64,000 nt of DNA from NCBI RefSeq assembly GCF_024139115.2, contig NC_085140.1, forward strand, positions 14,701,085 to 14,765,084, in the 5' to 3' direction. Source of the stretch: Armigeres subalbatus (taxonomy: Eukaryota; Arthropoda; Insecta; Diptera; Culicidae). Made by a program: the position numbers and the translations under genes. This document shows, piece by piece, positions 23,121 to 33,009 of the stretch. How positions within the stretch are numbered: the first letter of the stretch is position 1; each line of letters opens with the position of its first letter. Under the pieces are notes generated by a model. That model had not been told where the DNA came from. It saw only the letters and a program-made list of their open reading frames with translations, and made no database searches.

Positions 23121-23665
23121 AAATTGGGGTTAGGGTCAGTTTTTTATGCAGATTCAGAATATGTAAAAACATCGATACCCCTAAACAACCCAATTGGCCT
23201 TCAGGTTTTGATGGTTGTTCTTGTTGCTGCTGTTGTTTTTGGTACTGCCTTTTCTATTGATTCTGCCGAATATTGGCGAAAGGCGGATGTGGTTCCAATT
23301 CTAATTTTTGTTGTTGGATTGTTAGTTTCACCCTTCTTAGAGTTGATGAAAGATATTGCAGCATGAGCTGAAAGAGCTGCAATTGGGTGTTCGATTGTTA
23401 TTGCAGAACTGGGAAATTGACTTTGGCCATAAACAGCAGTTGCTTGACCTTTTTTTTGTTACTGCGTCCTTTGACCATTTCAGTGATTCGTTTGACATTC
23501 GTTTAGCTAATGATGTCATTTTTTTATATATTGCTGCCTTAGGCATTGATACTGTTGTTGATGACACGTTTGTTTTGCATAGATCTCTTAAAAATTGAGC
23601 TTAAGTTCATTTTTTAAGCAGTTTCATAATATTTAGAAGCCTGAATAACCCCGAACGTTATAAAA
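23121..23665. other. Segment open on both strands, unidentified
   Basis: On the plus strand an 80-codon frame (23,124-23,366) has two hydrophobic stretches, LMVVLVAAVVFGTAFSI and PILIFVVGLLVSPFLELM, and a second 80-codon frame overlaps it (23,356-23,598). On the minus strand long frames are also open; one reads a Gln-rich run encoded by CAACAGCAGCAACAAGAACA and another is rich in Thr and Ala. The minus strand looks slightly more protein-like. Similar A+T-rich sequences about 55 bp long lie at 23,128-23,190 and 23,604-23,660 in direct order and may be worn terminal repeats. No family is recognised. Confidence 0.25.
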
Positions 23666-25262
23666 TCACCCACTGGCGGGGTGTACTAATCTAATTTATA
23701 ATAACTATCCCAACGGCGTTCAACGTTTAATATTTAATATATAGTAACAAGCACCCTTCGTTTCCATTCTAAATGGAAGCACACTTCACTGGAAACAAAA
23801 TCGTACATAACCCCCATAGACGACGATCCGATGCTCTAATTAAATTATTTCATAATTTTTCAATCATCCAACGCAATCAACCCTTGTCGCACTTCTCCAG
23901 CGGCGAATGGGATTGAGAGGCGCAATGCACCATTTGTTCCAACAAACTGGAAAACTAAATCAAATAAAAATTTCTCTTCTCGCATGTTGGGTTGGCCCTA
24001 GTCATATTTGGCGAGCCTTCGACTTGCACGATATAGAGCCGTGTCGTCAGGTCAGGAAACATTGTACAGATGTGCAAATTAGTGACTTTTTATTTTATTG
24101 AACAGCCAACGGACCCCATATCATACGGGACGAAGAGCGTGTGTGATGCATAAAGCGCCGTCCCATGGCAAAATGCTTAGGTTATAAGAGATTCATAAAT
24201 TAAGATATTTATGAGCTGTTCACTGCACAAGAGCCCATACCTTATGCGACGAACATTTGGTCGCAATTCTTTTTTTGCTGGTTAAAACATCCGAGTTTTA
24301 ATACTAGGCGTTCAATTTGTCGGAGTTTAACTTAACAAAATTTCGATTGCAAGTTATCTTTGTTTAGATATGTGTAAAATTGTTATTAATAAGGAAAAGA
24401 TCATTTTACATCTCTTCAACCAAACATTCCAAACCATCGAACGACATCCGCTGATCTTATTTTCAAATTATAATAACAAACAGAAAACAAAGTTTAATCC
24501 CAGTGTGTGACGAGGACTCCGTTACTTTGTGCGCCAGGTCTGATGGGTATTTTGTGCATGATTTTTATGACATGTGTGCAATTTGCAACGACCGACCGAC
24601 GCGACGCGACAATGTCCTCAGCCTCACTCAAGTAGATCCTGGAGGCTGTTCCGTGTGGCGGCGGGGACAGGGTGATAATGCAATCGCGCCTATTCATTCA
24701 CTATGCTCACTAATGATGGGGCTTTATGTTGTTAGTTTATAAAATTTAAATGGGCAATGAATCAAGCCAGAAGTGTAAAAGTGGCAATTGCTTTGTTTCC
24801 GATTATTTTAGAAGCTATTTGATTACCGGTGCACAACAATGTGGTGGATAGAGGAGAAAAATCAATAAATGCAAATCCTTTGATTCTTGCCCATGGCAGC
24901 CATTTTGAAAGGAGCCCCATTTACCAATCAAAATCGGTGGCACCTCATACAAAGGATCCAAGTTGGGATCCTTGTTATTTGTTCATGTGGTAGTATGTGG
25001 ACAATGGAGTCGATTCTCAATGCGCAGGATCGTTCCTGGATGGCATTTACCCTTCGGGAAATATCGGGGTATTCTAGGAAGAGGAGAAGTTCAAATTCCG
25101 ATACAAAACTTGCGTGAAAATTTGAATACAACCAATGCTGTCAAATTCACGAAGTGTGCTACAGAGATCCTTTCATAAGTTAATGGATTGAGATTCGAAC
25201 GAAACCAAAACTGATTTTCTTTTTGAACAGGTCGGTGATAATGCTGAAGTATTTTTGCTTTT
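23666..25262. other. Unique DNA, no gene recognised
   Basis: Mixed-composition sequence with short frames on both strands (for example 24,503-24,742 and 24,887-25,117), none with a motif. No array or paired inverted ends were found. Confidence 0.35.
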
Positions 25263-25266
25263 ATAC

Positions 25267-25327
25267 TGTATTCGAGGGTAACCACCTCCTTCGGTGGGGT
25301 TTGATCCCACGAAACCAGTACGCTAAA
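25267..25327 (-). mobile_element. Fragment of the AGC tRNA-derived SINE
   Basis: On the minus strand the sequence reads TAGCGTACTGGTTTCGTGGG, ATCAAACCCCACCGAAGGAG and GTGGTTACCCTCGAATACAG. It therefore repeats the anticodon arm, T arm and 3' acceptor plus the downstream GTGGTTACCTC of the unit at 2600-2665. The A-box half is absent. It ends about 50 bp before the gypsy LTR, with TAGCA repeats (25,350-25,366) between. Confidence 0.65.
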
Positions 25328-25380
25328 TGATAAATGATTGAATTCTAACATAGCATAGCATAGCATATCTGACTGCACAC

Positions 25381-25570
25381 TGTGAGGAATAAGGACGGAA
25401 TAACAACGATATCACGATAATAATAATAAAAGAAAATTATGCACCTCTATAAATAAAAGCAATTATAAATAAGCAGGCGTGTAGAAAAGGTTTGTTTGAA
25501 AGCTCTAGATTGAAATCAGTTATTGGTCTAATCTTGGTTCGAAAAGACATCAATTGTCAATTCTCTACAA
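25381..25570 (+). repeat. Gypsy 5' LTR
   Basis: The 190-bp LTR begins TGTGAGGAATAAG and ends TTCTCTACAA. Relative to the 3' LTR it has extra bases (AAGCAATTATAAATAAGCAG region) and lacks a segment present downstream. The shared portion is highly similar. A CTATAAATAAAAG motif at 25,448 could be a TATA-like promoter element. Confidence 0.85.
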
Positions 25571-25639
25571 TGGCGTCGTCGGTAGAAGGTTTGAATCAAT
25601 TTAATTTGTCTTATTATGAACAAAGACTAGACCAATAAG

Positions 25640-25840
25640 AAATGGTTTCTGCTGGACAAAGGCAGTCAAACAAAAAAAAATTGGACTCTGACGGACATGG
25701 TCAGAGATCCTAAAAATTAAATTGCGAGTAGTCTCTGATGGACATAGGCGGAGATGAAGTGTTGCGGTTTCTGATGGACAAAGGCAGATAACCGGATCAA
25801 AATGAGACTCTGACAGGCATGGGCAGAGATAAAAAAAAAT
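25640..25840 (+). repeat. Five short repeats in the gypsy leader
   Basis: The phrase TCTGATGGACAAAGGCAGA recurs five times with changes (starting near 25,644, 25,684, 25,731, 25,768 and 25,806) at spacings of 36-46 bp. They lie between the primer-binding site and the first coding remnant, where the gag gene should start. They might be relics of a repetitive leader used for RNA packaging, or a local amplification after gag was lost. Confidence 0.7.
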
Positions 25841-26234
25841 GTATAAATATTATGGATTTTTGCCGGAAAATGCAGATTGAGTCGATTATATTTTGATAAT
25901 TAAACATTTATGCAGCTCGATTCCGAGAAAAAAATAACTTAATGCTAAAAGTTGTTGATGTTGCTAAGGTTGCTATAGTGCCATGCATGGTAACTATGCC
26001 AACAATTCCATGAAAGATCACACAACACACCAGAAGTGATCTAAGCAAACATAGTTGTTTTTTTGGGCTCAATTTACAAGGCTGTAGTTTACTGGCAGCT
26101 GAAGATTTTTTCCGGCTGAAAACTCGGTTTTATGCTCGGTTTTATGAAACAATGGAAACTCGCAGATTGAAAAGAAATTGGTAAGCGATTATATATAGCA
26201 AATATGTTTAGTAAGAGATTCTAATAGGCCATGT

Positions 26235-26921
26235 TCATGGTGCCAAATATTTCTCGACAATCGACCTCTCAAGCGCTTTTCATCATGTACCACTAGATGA
26301 AGGTTCTCGTCATTTGACAAACTTTTTCTCTGGAGATACAATGTACCGGTATTGTCGCCTTCCCGTCGGGTTATGTAACGCTCCGGATCGAGCTCCAGAT
26401 ATCTTCCAGGAGATAATGCAAACAGGTATCCTAGCTGGCTGTGAAGGAACTGTTAATTATTTAGACGATGTGCTTGTGTTCGGCGCTACTCAAGAAGAAC
26501 ATGATGCGAATCTGAAAGAAGGTAATTTATGCATTATTTTTTAATTTGAGGCCTATTTTGATCGTAGTAGTTAATTTATTATAGTGATGCGTCGATTTGA
26601 GAACCAACGTCGAGATTAATCAGAAGAAATGTAGGATTTCAAAATCTTCGGTGGATTTTTTAAGTTTCACGTTGTCGGAAGATGGGTGGAGCATAGAGTC
26701 CGAAAAAGTGAGTGCAATTAAGAACTTTCGAAGACCACATTCTTTGGCGGAAGTCAAGAGTTTCTTTGGTCTGATCACATTTGTCGAGAAATTCATATAT
26801 CACCGAGCGGATAAAACTAAAAATCTAAGGGATTTAGCAAAATCCAACCAGTTTCATTGGAATGCCGATTTGAAAATCGATCAATCGCGTTCGATGATAC
26901 GTATGAAAAACATTTGCTATA
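26235..26921 (+). pseudogene. Gypsy reverse transcriptase, broken
   Basis: The first part (26,235-26,521) reads YFSTIDLSSAFHHVPLDEGS, then RLPVGLCNAPDRAPDIFQEI and NYLDDVLVFG with the catalytic YLDD. After LKE there is a 63-bp stop-containing stretch (26,522-26,584) with GT and AG ends, after which the frame resumes at VMRRFE. A 2-base loss near 26,604 shifts to a frame reading NVEINQKKCRISKSSVDFL and KSFFGLITFVEKFI, the thumb. The sequence then jumps within FHWNADL into the connection before the integrase, so nearly all of RNase H is gone. Confidence 0.85.
26522..26584 (+). other. Possible 63-nt intron in gypsy RT
   Basis: The segment starts GTAATTTATG, ends TTATTATAG, is A+T-rich and contains in-frame stops. 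Removing it joins GAAG to TGATGCG so that the RT frame continues without a break across a position where related elements have continuous sequence. Length and borders match small mosquito introns. A simple insertion that happens to have GT/AG ends cannot be excluded. Confidence 0.45.
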
Positions 26922-28234
26922 TTATCTCGACGTTGGTACAATGGAAATTTCGTGGGACAAAATCACAGTTGAATCCGAGGTAGATTCAGAATTGCAAATG
27001 GTTCGGAATGCAATAGCTTCCGGACTTTGGGGACCAGGACTGCGCAGATATGAGTCAGAAGCGAAGAACCTGAGAATGTTTGGACCCATAGTGTATAAGG
27101 ATAGTAGAATTGTACTTCCTGAAAAATTGCGAGCTACTGCATTGCAATCTGCACATCAAGGACATATGGGCGCAAGCTCTGTAAAGCGTAACCTACGCGA
27201 ATACTTTTGGTGGCCAGGGTTGGGAAAAGCAGCAGAAGCATATGTTACAAAGTGTGACACATGTCTTTTACTATCGCGTAGAAATCCACCAATCCCACTT
27301 TCGAGTCGGGTTTTACCAAAAGGACCGTGGGAAATTATTCAAATTGATTTCTTCACAGATAAGGATTTCGGTAATGGAGAATTCTTAGTGTTAGTCGACA
27401 CGTATTCCCGATATTTGTACGTGGTTGAAATGCGCAAAATTGATGCATGCCACGAATATTGCTTTAAATCGGATTTTCGAGGTATGGGGGTATCCATTAG
27501 CTATTCAAAGTGATAATGTACCCCCATTCCAAAGCGAAAAATTAATATAAACGTGGGAGGACAAAGGCGTGAAAGTGTGGAAGTCAATCCCTTTAAGCGC
27601 TCAATCAAATGGCGCCGTAGAACGACAAAATAGAGGAGTGAAAGAGACTCTCGCTGCATCAAAAATCGACAAAACCAATTGGAAAGCGGCGTTGAACAGA
27701 TATGTGCATATGCACAATAAAGTTCGACCTCTGACTCGGCTGGGTGTGACCCCATTTGAATTACTTGTGGGATGGAAATTTCGTGGCACATTTCCACATC
27801 TCTGGGACAATAGTAAAGAATTGGATCGAACTGATATTCGAGAAAAGGATGCGTTGTCTAAGTTGGAAATCAAGCAGTATGCTGACAAGAGACGAGGAGC
27901 AGAGCCATTAGATATTGCAGTTGGTGATATGGTCGTGATAACGAAAACAAAACGTTGCAAGAGCGATCCTATCTTCGGAGCGGAGAAATATACGGTGATT
28001 GCACGTGATGGAGCTAAAATCGTAGTGCGTAGTGATCGTGGGGTCCAATTTTCGCGCAATGTACAAGATGCAAAGAGGATATCTGATGCTTATGAGCCGA
28101 TTACACCAGAATCACTTGTAGGGGAAGATCAAATGATGGATGTATGCGATGACGAAACACAAAGAAAATCAAAACGTGAATTGAAGAAACCGGCAAAATT
28201 CAAGGACATGCTGCTGTACACTATATATGAATAA
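26922..28234 (+). pseudogene. Gypsy integrase with C-terminal tail, broken
   Basis: The zinc-binding N-terminus has HQGHMGASSVKRNLREYFWW and then CDTCLLLSRR (H-H-C-C). The catalytic core has IQIDFF (first Asp), then, after a frameshift at about 27,480, AIQSDN (second Asp), an in-frame TAA at about 27,551, and [15 protein letters not shown] (Glu). The C-terminal part (27,569-28,234) is one open frame of 221 codons: [20 protein letters not shown] is followed by a basic, chromodomain-free tail with [20 protein letters not shown] and ends LYTIYE. DNA joining activity is lost because the core is split. Confidence 0.9.
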
Positions 28235-28365
28235 TTACACGGGAACTTACAACTTGATTGTTAAATCTGTCTTAACATTATTGAATTATAACAAACATTT
28301 ATAAGAATAAATAATCGCATTATTAAAAAAAAATAATAATAAATAGGAGTAGACATGTAGGGTAA

Positions 28366-28547
28366 TGTGAGGAATAAGAGAAGACCCATTCATTAGCTTA
28401 AAAAATCTCTATAACAACGATATCACGATAATAATAATAAAAGAAAATTATGCACCTTTATAAAAGGTTTGTTTGAAAGCTCTAGATTGAAATCAGTTAT
28501 TGGTCTAATCTTGGTTCGAAAAGACATCAATTGTCAATTCTCTACAA
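28366..28547 (+). repeat. Gypsy 3' LTR
   Basis: The 182-bp LTR begins TGTGAGGAATAAGAG and ends TTCTCTACAA like the 5' copy. It has an additional AAGACCCATTCATTAGC-type segment near its start and lacks about 30 bp around 28,462 relative to the 5' LTR. Such large indels with few substitutions suggest an old but slowly drifting copy, or a recombinant between two subfamilies. Confidence 0.85.
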
Positions 28548-28551
28548 ACAC

Positions 28552-29124
28552 TATCCCGGGTTGGCTGTCGCTAGGGACGTTAGATGCGCCAGAAAAACAG
28601 CCCGGGGCTTGGCATGTTTTTTATTCAAAGATCCCTTTGATCAACACCTGGCCAGGTCCTTACGATCAGTGAGGATTTGAGTGGGAAGTGTTGATTAGAT
28701 ACCCACTTATGCGGAGAGCTCGTGCGACCTTCATAGGTATCTGGAGTTGGAGTTTGAATGGGTTAATAAGGGGTGCTTTTCTTGGCGAAAAAGCGTAAAT
28801 ATTATATTTTTATTGATATTGTATTGATATTGTAAAAGGTGGTGTTTTGTTCTTGAATGTAATATTAATAAATAGATTTTGGCAAAACAATTGCATTGAT
28901 TTTGCAATCTGCGGCATATTTCTAAAATAATAAGTTGTAGTAATATTAGACTTTGTAGTGTGGTGCTTCAGAATCTTCGTCAGCACCCAATGTTTCTGAA
29001 AGTGAAGATCAATAATTGTCATTTATTTAGGTAAATCGTTTATGACTAGATGATTGTTTGTAAATGTTTATGCGAGATTATTTAAAATATATGGAGCTCC
29101 GTGATAATTTGAGAAAATGTATGG
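28552..29124. other. Spacer between gypsy and copia
   Basis: The first 230 bp are G+C-richer and non-repetitive and probably belong to the site hit by the gypsy element. The rest is A+T-rich. No gene or paired repeat was found. Confidence 0.3.
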
Positions 29125-29282
29125 TCTTGGTTAAATAAGCTACGCGAAGAAATAACAATTAAAATAAGGTCTGTATTTCGTAATGGTTTGTTAGAGAATG
29201 AGAGAAATTGTTTTTTTTTTCACCAACAAGTAAGTTGCTAGGGTGTTCGCCGCTATCTTCGATCGTATCGTTGTTTCCTATA
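29125..29282 (-). repeat. Copia 3' LTR
   Basis: The 158-bp repeat matches the native parts of the 5' LTR (37,276-37,302 joined to 38,493-38,623). On the plus strand it runs from TCTTGGTTAAATAAG to GTTGTTTCCTATA. Its uninterrupted state shows where the 5' LTR was hit. The LTR is short for copia and lacks the usual TG/CA ends, so the exact boundaries are uncertain by a base or two. Confidence 0.8.
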
Positions 29283-29302
29283 GCTCAATACTCCTCCTCA
29301 AC
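29283..29302 (-). promoter_or_regulatory. Copia polypurine tract
   Basis: On the minus strand GAGGAGGAGTATTGAG lies immediately before the 3' LTR, where plus-strand DNA synthesis is primed in LTR elements. Confidence 0.6.
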
Positions 29303-29317
29303 GAAATGATCTTCAAA

Positions 29318-30250
29318 TTAGTATAATCCCATGATAGTGGTGAATTTTCGTAACTTCACAGTATCTAGAGGCTTTGTTAGAGCATCTGCGACCATTTCTT
29401 CGGATGGACAATATTCCAACTTGATTACATTGCGCTCTGACAACTCCTTAACATAATGCTGTCTTGTTTCAATATGTTTCGATCTTCTATTTGTTCGCTC
29501 CGAGTTGATAAAACTTAAGCAGCTTTGGTTATCTTCTAAAACTTTTGTTGGCAATTTTTGACCTTCTCCAAAATCTTCTAATAAAATCCGTAGCCAAATA
29601 ATTTCTTGGCAAGTTTCACTTAAAGCGACGTATTCAGCTTCCATAGATGAAAGAGTAATATTATTTTGTAATCTGCTTGCCCATAAAATAGCTCCTGCTT
29701 CGTTCAAGTCAACGAAACCAGTGGTAGATTTGCGTGTTTGAATGTTTCCTGCAAAATCCGCATCTGAATACATCATTAATTCCGTTGAATCACCATAATG
29801 AAGTTTGAATTCTTTCGTTTTCAAAAAGTATCGCACAACTCGCTTAGCGGCAATCCAGTCTGATTCTGTGGGTGATGTAACCTTTCTTCCAAGAATCGAT
29901 GCGCATACAGCGATGTCCGGTCGGGCACTTGTTGCTACGTATAGAAGAGCTCCTACTAAACTCCGGAAGCTAACGTTATTTCCCAAAGTTTTGGTTTCGT
30001 CTGAATTCTTAATAAAACCGCTTTCCAAAGGGGTATTTGCTCCTTTGGAATTTTTCATTCCAAATCTTTCTGCTAACCGCTCGATATATCCTTTGAGTGA
30101 TAAACTATAGTTACCTTCATGTCGTTTCACTTCTAGTCCAAGGAAATATGTCAGGTCTCCAAGATCAGTAAGCTTGAAAAACTTTCTTAGATGCGTATGG
30201 ACAGCTTGGATTTCATCTTCAGTTTCTGCTCCAACTAAGATGTAGATAAT
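29318..30250 (-). pseudogene. Copia RT C-terminus and RNase H
   Basis: This is the largest intact piece: an open minus-strand frame of 270 codons with upstream sequence in another frame. It starts after ILVGAETEDEIQAVHTHLRK, continues DLTYFLGLEVKRHEG, then SLVGALLYVATSARPDIAVC, and has RNase H motifs MYSDADFAGN (catalytic Asp), SSMEAEYVALSETCQEIIWL (catalytic Glu), EDNQSCL (Asp) and RSKHIETRQHYVKE. It ends EMVADALTKPL and a short tail. The YVDD box expected just before GAETEDE is absent, so the polymerase is dead while RNase H retains its acidic residues. Confidence 0.92.
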
Positions 30251-30663
30251 TTGCTTTTCGGTTCCTTTCTTGTATAAACAGGAATCAGTTTTACTTTGTT
30301 GGAAACTGATTTTGAGCAGAACATCTCGAAGTCTTCTTGCAATTCACCATATAAATAAGCTGTCTTGACATCCAATTGTTTAAGTATCAGCTTGCGTTTG
30401 CTTGCCACAGCCAGAAATGTTCTCAACGTGGAATTGTTCATGACAGAGGCAAATATTTCTTGGTAATCTTCACCATATCGCTGAGTAAATCCTTGTGCAA
30501 CCAAACGTGCTTTGTATTTGGTCACCTCACTAGCTGCATAGAATTTCTTCCGAAATACCCATTTGCATCCAATACATTTGCTTCCTTTTGGTAACGGTGT
30601 CAATTCCCACGTTCCATTTTCTTTATGGGACTCAAGCTCATCCATCATAGCGGCCTGCCATTG
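30235..30663 (-). pseudogene. Copia RT N-terminal part
   Basis: The minus-strand frame reads MDELESHKENGTWELTPLP, then KCIGCKWVFRKKFY and KARLVAQGFTQRYGEDYQE, then LAVASKRKLILKQLDVKTAY with the first catalytic Asp in LDVKTAYLYGEL. After EDFEMF the normal finger and palm sequence is cut short and joined to a segment close to CLYKKGTEK. A Transib-like insertion separates this frame from its upstream portion. Confidence 0.88.
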
Positions 30664-31451
30664 CACTATGGGGAATTCTCATACAAATGGGCGGCCAAAA
30701 ATATTTTTCAATGAAAACTGTTTCTATGGAACATATATTGTGTGAAGGAATATTTAGGAACCCTTTTTTAACCCTTTAAAGGCCATCGTTAACCCTTCAA
30801 AAAATTGTCACCGGCGAAAAAAAAATTTTCAATTTTTTTTGGCGTTTTTTTTTTTTGTTTGTTTCCAATACAGCTTGCATAAAATAGCAAACAACCATAT
30901 TTCTAGTAATAATGTTGACCATTTTTTAATCATTACGAGGTACAGAGAATAAAAACCACAATTTTCAAGAAAACTTTGATTGCAGCATTCTCGTAAAAAC
31001 GCAAATATGCGCAAGCAAATCACTCACTAAAAGGTGGTACTAGGATTATATTTCAATCCCCAATTTACAGATGAGGGGACATTTGGGGACATTAGGTTTG
31101 CGGGACCATTTTATAGCGAAGAGTTATGACAGTTAATGTTTTTCTTCTACAACTTTTTGATATTAATCTTTGCGTGCAAAATAAACTAAACCATCGAAAA
31201 GCTAAAGTTTTCAGCTTTGAAATGGTATATAAAACTTTAAATTTGGAGAAAAATTGACTTTATAACATACAAATCAAAGTAAGGAACGATTTTTTATTTT
31301 TATCAGCTTTTTTCACTTCGCCAGCCCATATCTTTTGAGTTAATAAACATAGCGCTTCAATATTTTCCGTTTCTCTTATCTAGGGTATATACTAGGAGGT
31401 AATAGGAGATAGTAAATTTTTCGATTAATGGCCACCCTTTTCCCCATAGTG
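30664..31451. mobile_element. Transib-like non-autonomous element in copia pol
   Basis: The 788-bp insertion begins CACTATGGGG and ends CCCCATAGTG, and CATTG is duplicated on both sides (30,659-30,663 and 31,452-31,456). A 5-bp duplication and the end CACTATG, which fits the Transib consensus CAC(A/T)(A/G)TG, point to the Transib superfamily. A second conserved word, GGGCGGCCA at 30,689 and its inverse TGGCCACCC at 31,429, lies 18 bp from the left heptamer but 7 bp from the right. Removing the element and one CATTG restores the copia frame. The interior is A+T-rich without a transposase. Confidence 0.75.
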
Positions 31452-31456
31452 CATTG

Positions 31457-32487
31457 GGGTTCTTCCGGCGATTCCAGGGCTTCTTTCAAATTTATCGGAT
31501 CGTCCATTTCGGATCGGGTCGTCGAATTTGTTGCCCATCTTCTTGATTGTCTATGCCATCTTCGGGTAAACTCTTGAAGCTGTCGTTGCCTTGATCGAGA
31601 TCAGTATCATCATCGTCGTCAGAAATTAATTCAATTTGATTTGATTCCTTATCATTACATTCCAAATTAACAGTGCATTCTTAAAAAAAAAGCTTTTCGT
31701 AGGATGATTGGCCAGTATTTAACTTCTCCAAAAACTTGGCATCACGACTGATTCGTACGGTGTTATCATTCAGATCCAGGAAACGATAAGCCTTTCTTCC
31801 TTCAGCATAACCAACGAAGATTAGTTTCTCTGCCTTTTTGTCCAATTTCTTCTTTCCTTGAGAATATGTACAAAGGCTTCGCTTCCAAAAAATCGCAAAT
31901 GGCTTGTTCACGGTCCAAATTTCAAATGGTGTCCTATCCAGTGTTGACGATGGCAATAAATTCTGCAGATAATTCGCGGTCATCACTGCCTCACCCCAAT
32001 ATCGTTTCGAAAGCCCGGAGTCAACCAGCAAACATCTTAGCATCTCATTCAGGTATCTATTCGTCCTTTCAGCTTTACCGTTCTGTTGAGGACAATATGG
32101 CGTAGTTGTTTGATGAATTCTACCGTTTGCAGCAAACATCTCCTTCATTTTATTATTGCAGAATTCTCCTCCACCGTCCGAACGAACTACTTTTGGCTTG
32201 CAGTTATGTTGATTCTTCATTAAATTGATGTATTGTTCTAGCCTTTCTTAAGCTTCTTCCTTATGTTTCAGCAAATACACGGTGCAGTAACGGCTGAAGT
32301 CATCCATCAAAACCATGTAGTAACGATTTCCACTCGGAGTTGCAGTTTCCATTGGTCCAACTAGATCAGTGTGAATTAGGTCTCCAACAGAATGAGTTTT
32401 GGTATCGGAATGTTTGGGAAATTTCAATCTGCTCATTTTTCCTTCATAGCAAACTCCACACGTACTTCGATCATCACACTCTTTCAT
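31457..32487 (-). pseudogene. Copia integrase with in-frame stop
   Basis: The N-terminal zinc region ends CGVCYEGKM; the core has DLIHTDLVGPMETATPSGN (first Asp) and DDFSRYCTVYLLKHKEEA. An in-frame TAA at about 32,245 interrupts; then VRSDGGGEFCNNKM (second Asp) and PYCPQQNGKAERTNRYLNEM (Glu), followed by FVGYAEGRKAYRFLD. An acidic Asp/Asp/Asp run at about 31,600 marks the linker to RT. A 152-bp MITE lies just upstream of the zinc region. Confidence 0.92.
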
Positions 32488-32495
32488 CTGAATTC

Positions 32496-32647
32496 TCGCT
32501 TAACTTTTCAAAAGGACCTAAGTAACATTTTTTCATGAATTAATTTGAATAGCGCAATCAACAGAAAAACATGAAAGCTTTCCATTGCAGTACTCAAATT
32601 AATTCATGAAAAAAATGTTACTTAGGTCCTTTTGAAAAGTTAAGCGA
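32496..32647. mobile_element. 152-bp GAATTC-targeting MITE, copy 2
   Basis: Same length and termini as the copy at 18,534. GAATTC stands on both sides (32,490-32,495 and 32,648-32,653), and the copia reading frame needs only one GAATTC, so the six bases (or the inner AATT) were duplicated on insertion. This gives the true element ends, TCGCTTAAC and GTTAAGCGA. Confidence 0.92.
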
Positions 32648-32653
32648 GAATTC

Positions 32654-33009
32654 CTGTACCAATATTTTCACGTACAATCTTCTTGATGATCTCCGAATCG
32701 CGATGCCCAAGCCTCGTATGCCAAAGGTGTAGACATTGTTTCGAATGGACTTCCTTCGACATCATCGTTTGGTGTACAGTCATCGGATCCAAAAGATACA
32801 AATTTCCATTGCGAGTGCCAGTTACAATTATTTCTTCGTTTTTCATTATCTTACAGCCGTGTCTCTCAAACATCACAATATAATTGTCGTCGGTGATCTT
32901 GCTAATCGAAAGTAGATTTGATGTCATGTGCGAAGTTGCACCAGAATCAAGATACCAGAGCTTCTCATACAATTTTCTGTACAATTTTCAGCTACTTCAA
33001 CTCCAAAAC
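32654..33009 (-). pseudogene. Copia protease remnant and pre-integrase domain
   Basis: The minus-strand frame reads LWYLDSGATSHMTS with the aspartic protease DSGA motif and then jumps to NLLSISKITDDNYIVMFERH, so roughly 60 residues of the protease body are missing. The GAG-pre-integrase part follows with HLWHTRLGHRDSEIIKKIV. A one-base shift lies upstream of LYEKLW. The frame before it (AENCTENCM region) continues from the gag side of the big insertion. Confidence 0.88.

Larger units (their letters stand above)
25381..28547 (+). mobile_element. Ty3/gypsy (Mag-type) element, internally deleted
   Basis: A 3.17-kb element with two LTRs. ACAC precedes the 5' LTR (25,377-25,380) and follows the 3' LTR (28,548-28,551), a likely 4-bp target duplication. 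After the 5' LTR comes TGGCGTCGTCGGTAG, a tRNA primer-binding-like site. The gag and protease genes are missing: 25,640-26,220 holds short repeats and non-coding DNA. RT begins at about 26,235, most of RNase H is deleted, and the integrase is nearly complete but has frame breaks. The closing polypurine stretch AATAGGAGTAGACATG precedes the 3' LTR. Motifs such as YLDDVLVFG and the chromatin-side tail fit the Mag/gypsy group common in mosquitoes. Confidence 0.9.

Noticed and set aside
23341..23600. Mitochondrial-type gene in which TGA reads Trp
   Set aside because: One plus frame meets several TGA codons, which raised the idea of a nuclear mitochondrial insert, but TAA codons also interrupt it and no mitochondrial protein motif is visible.
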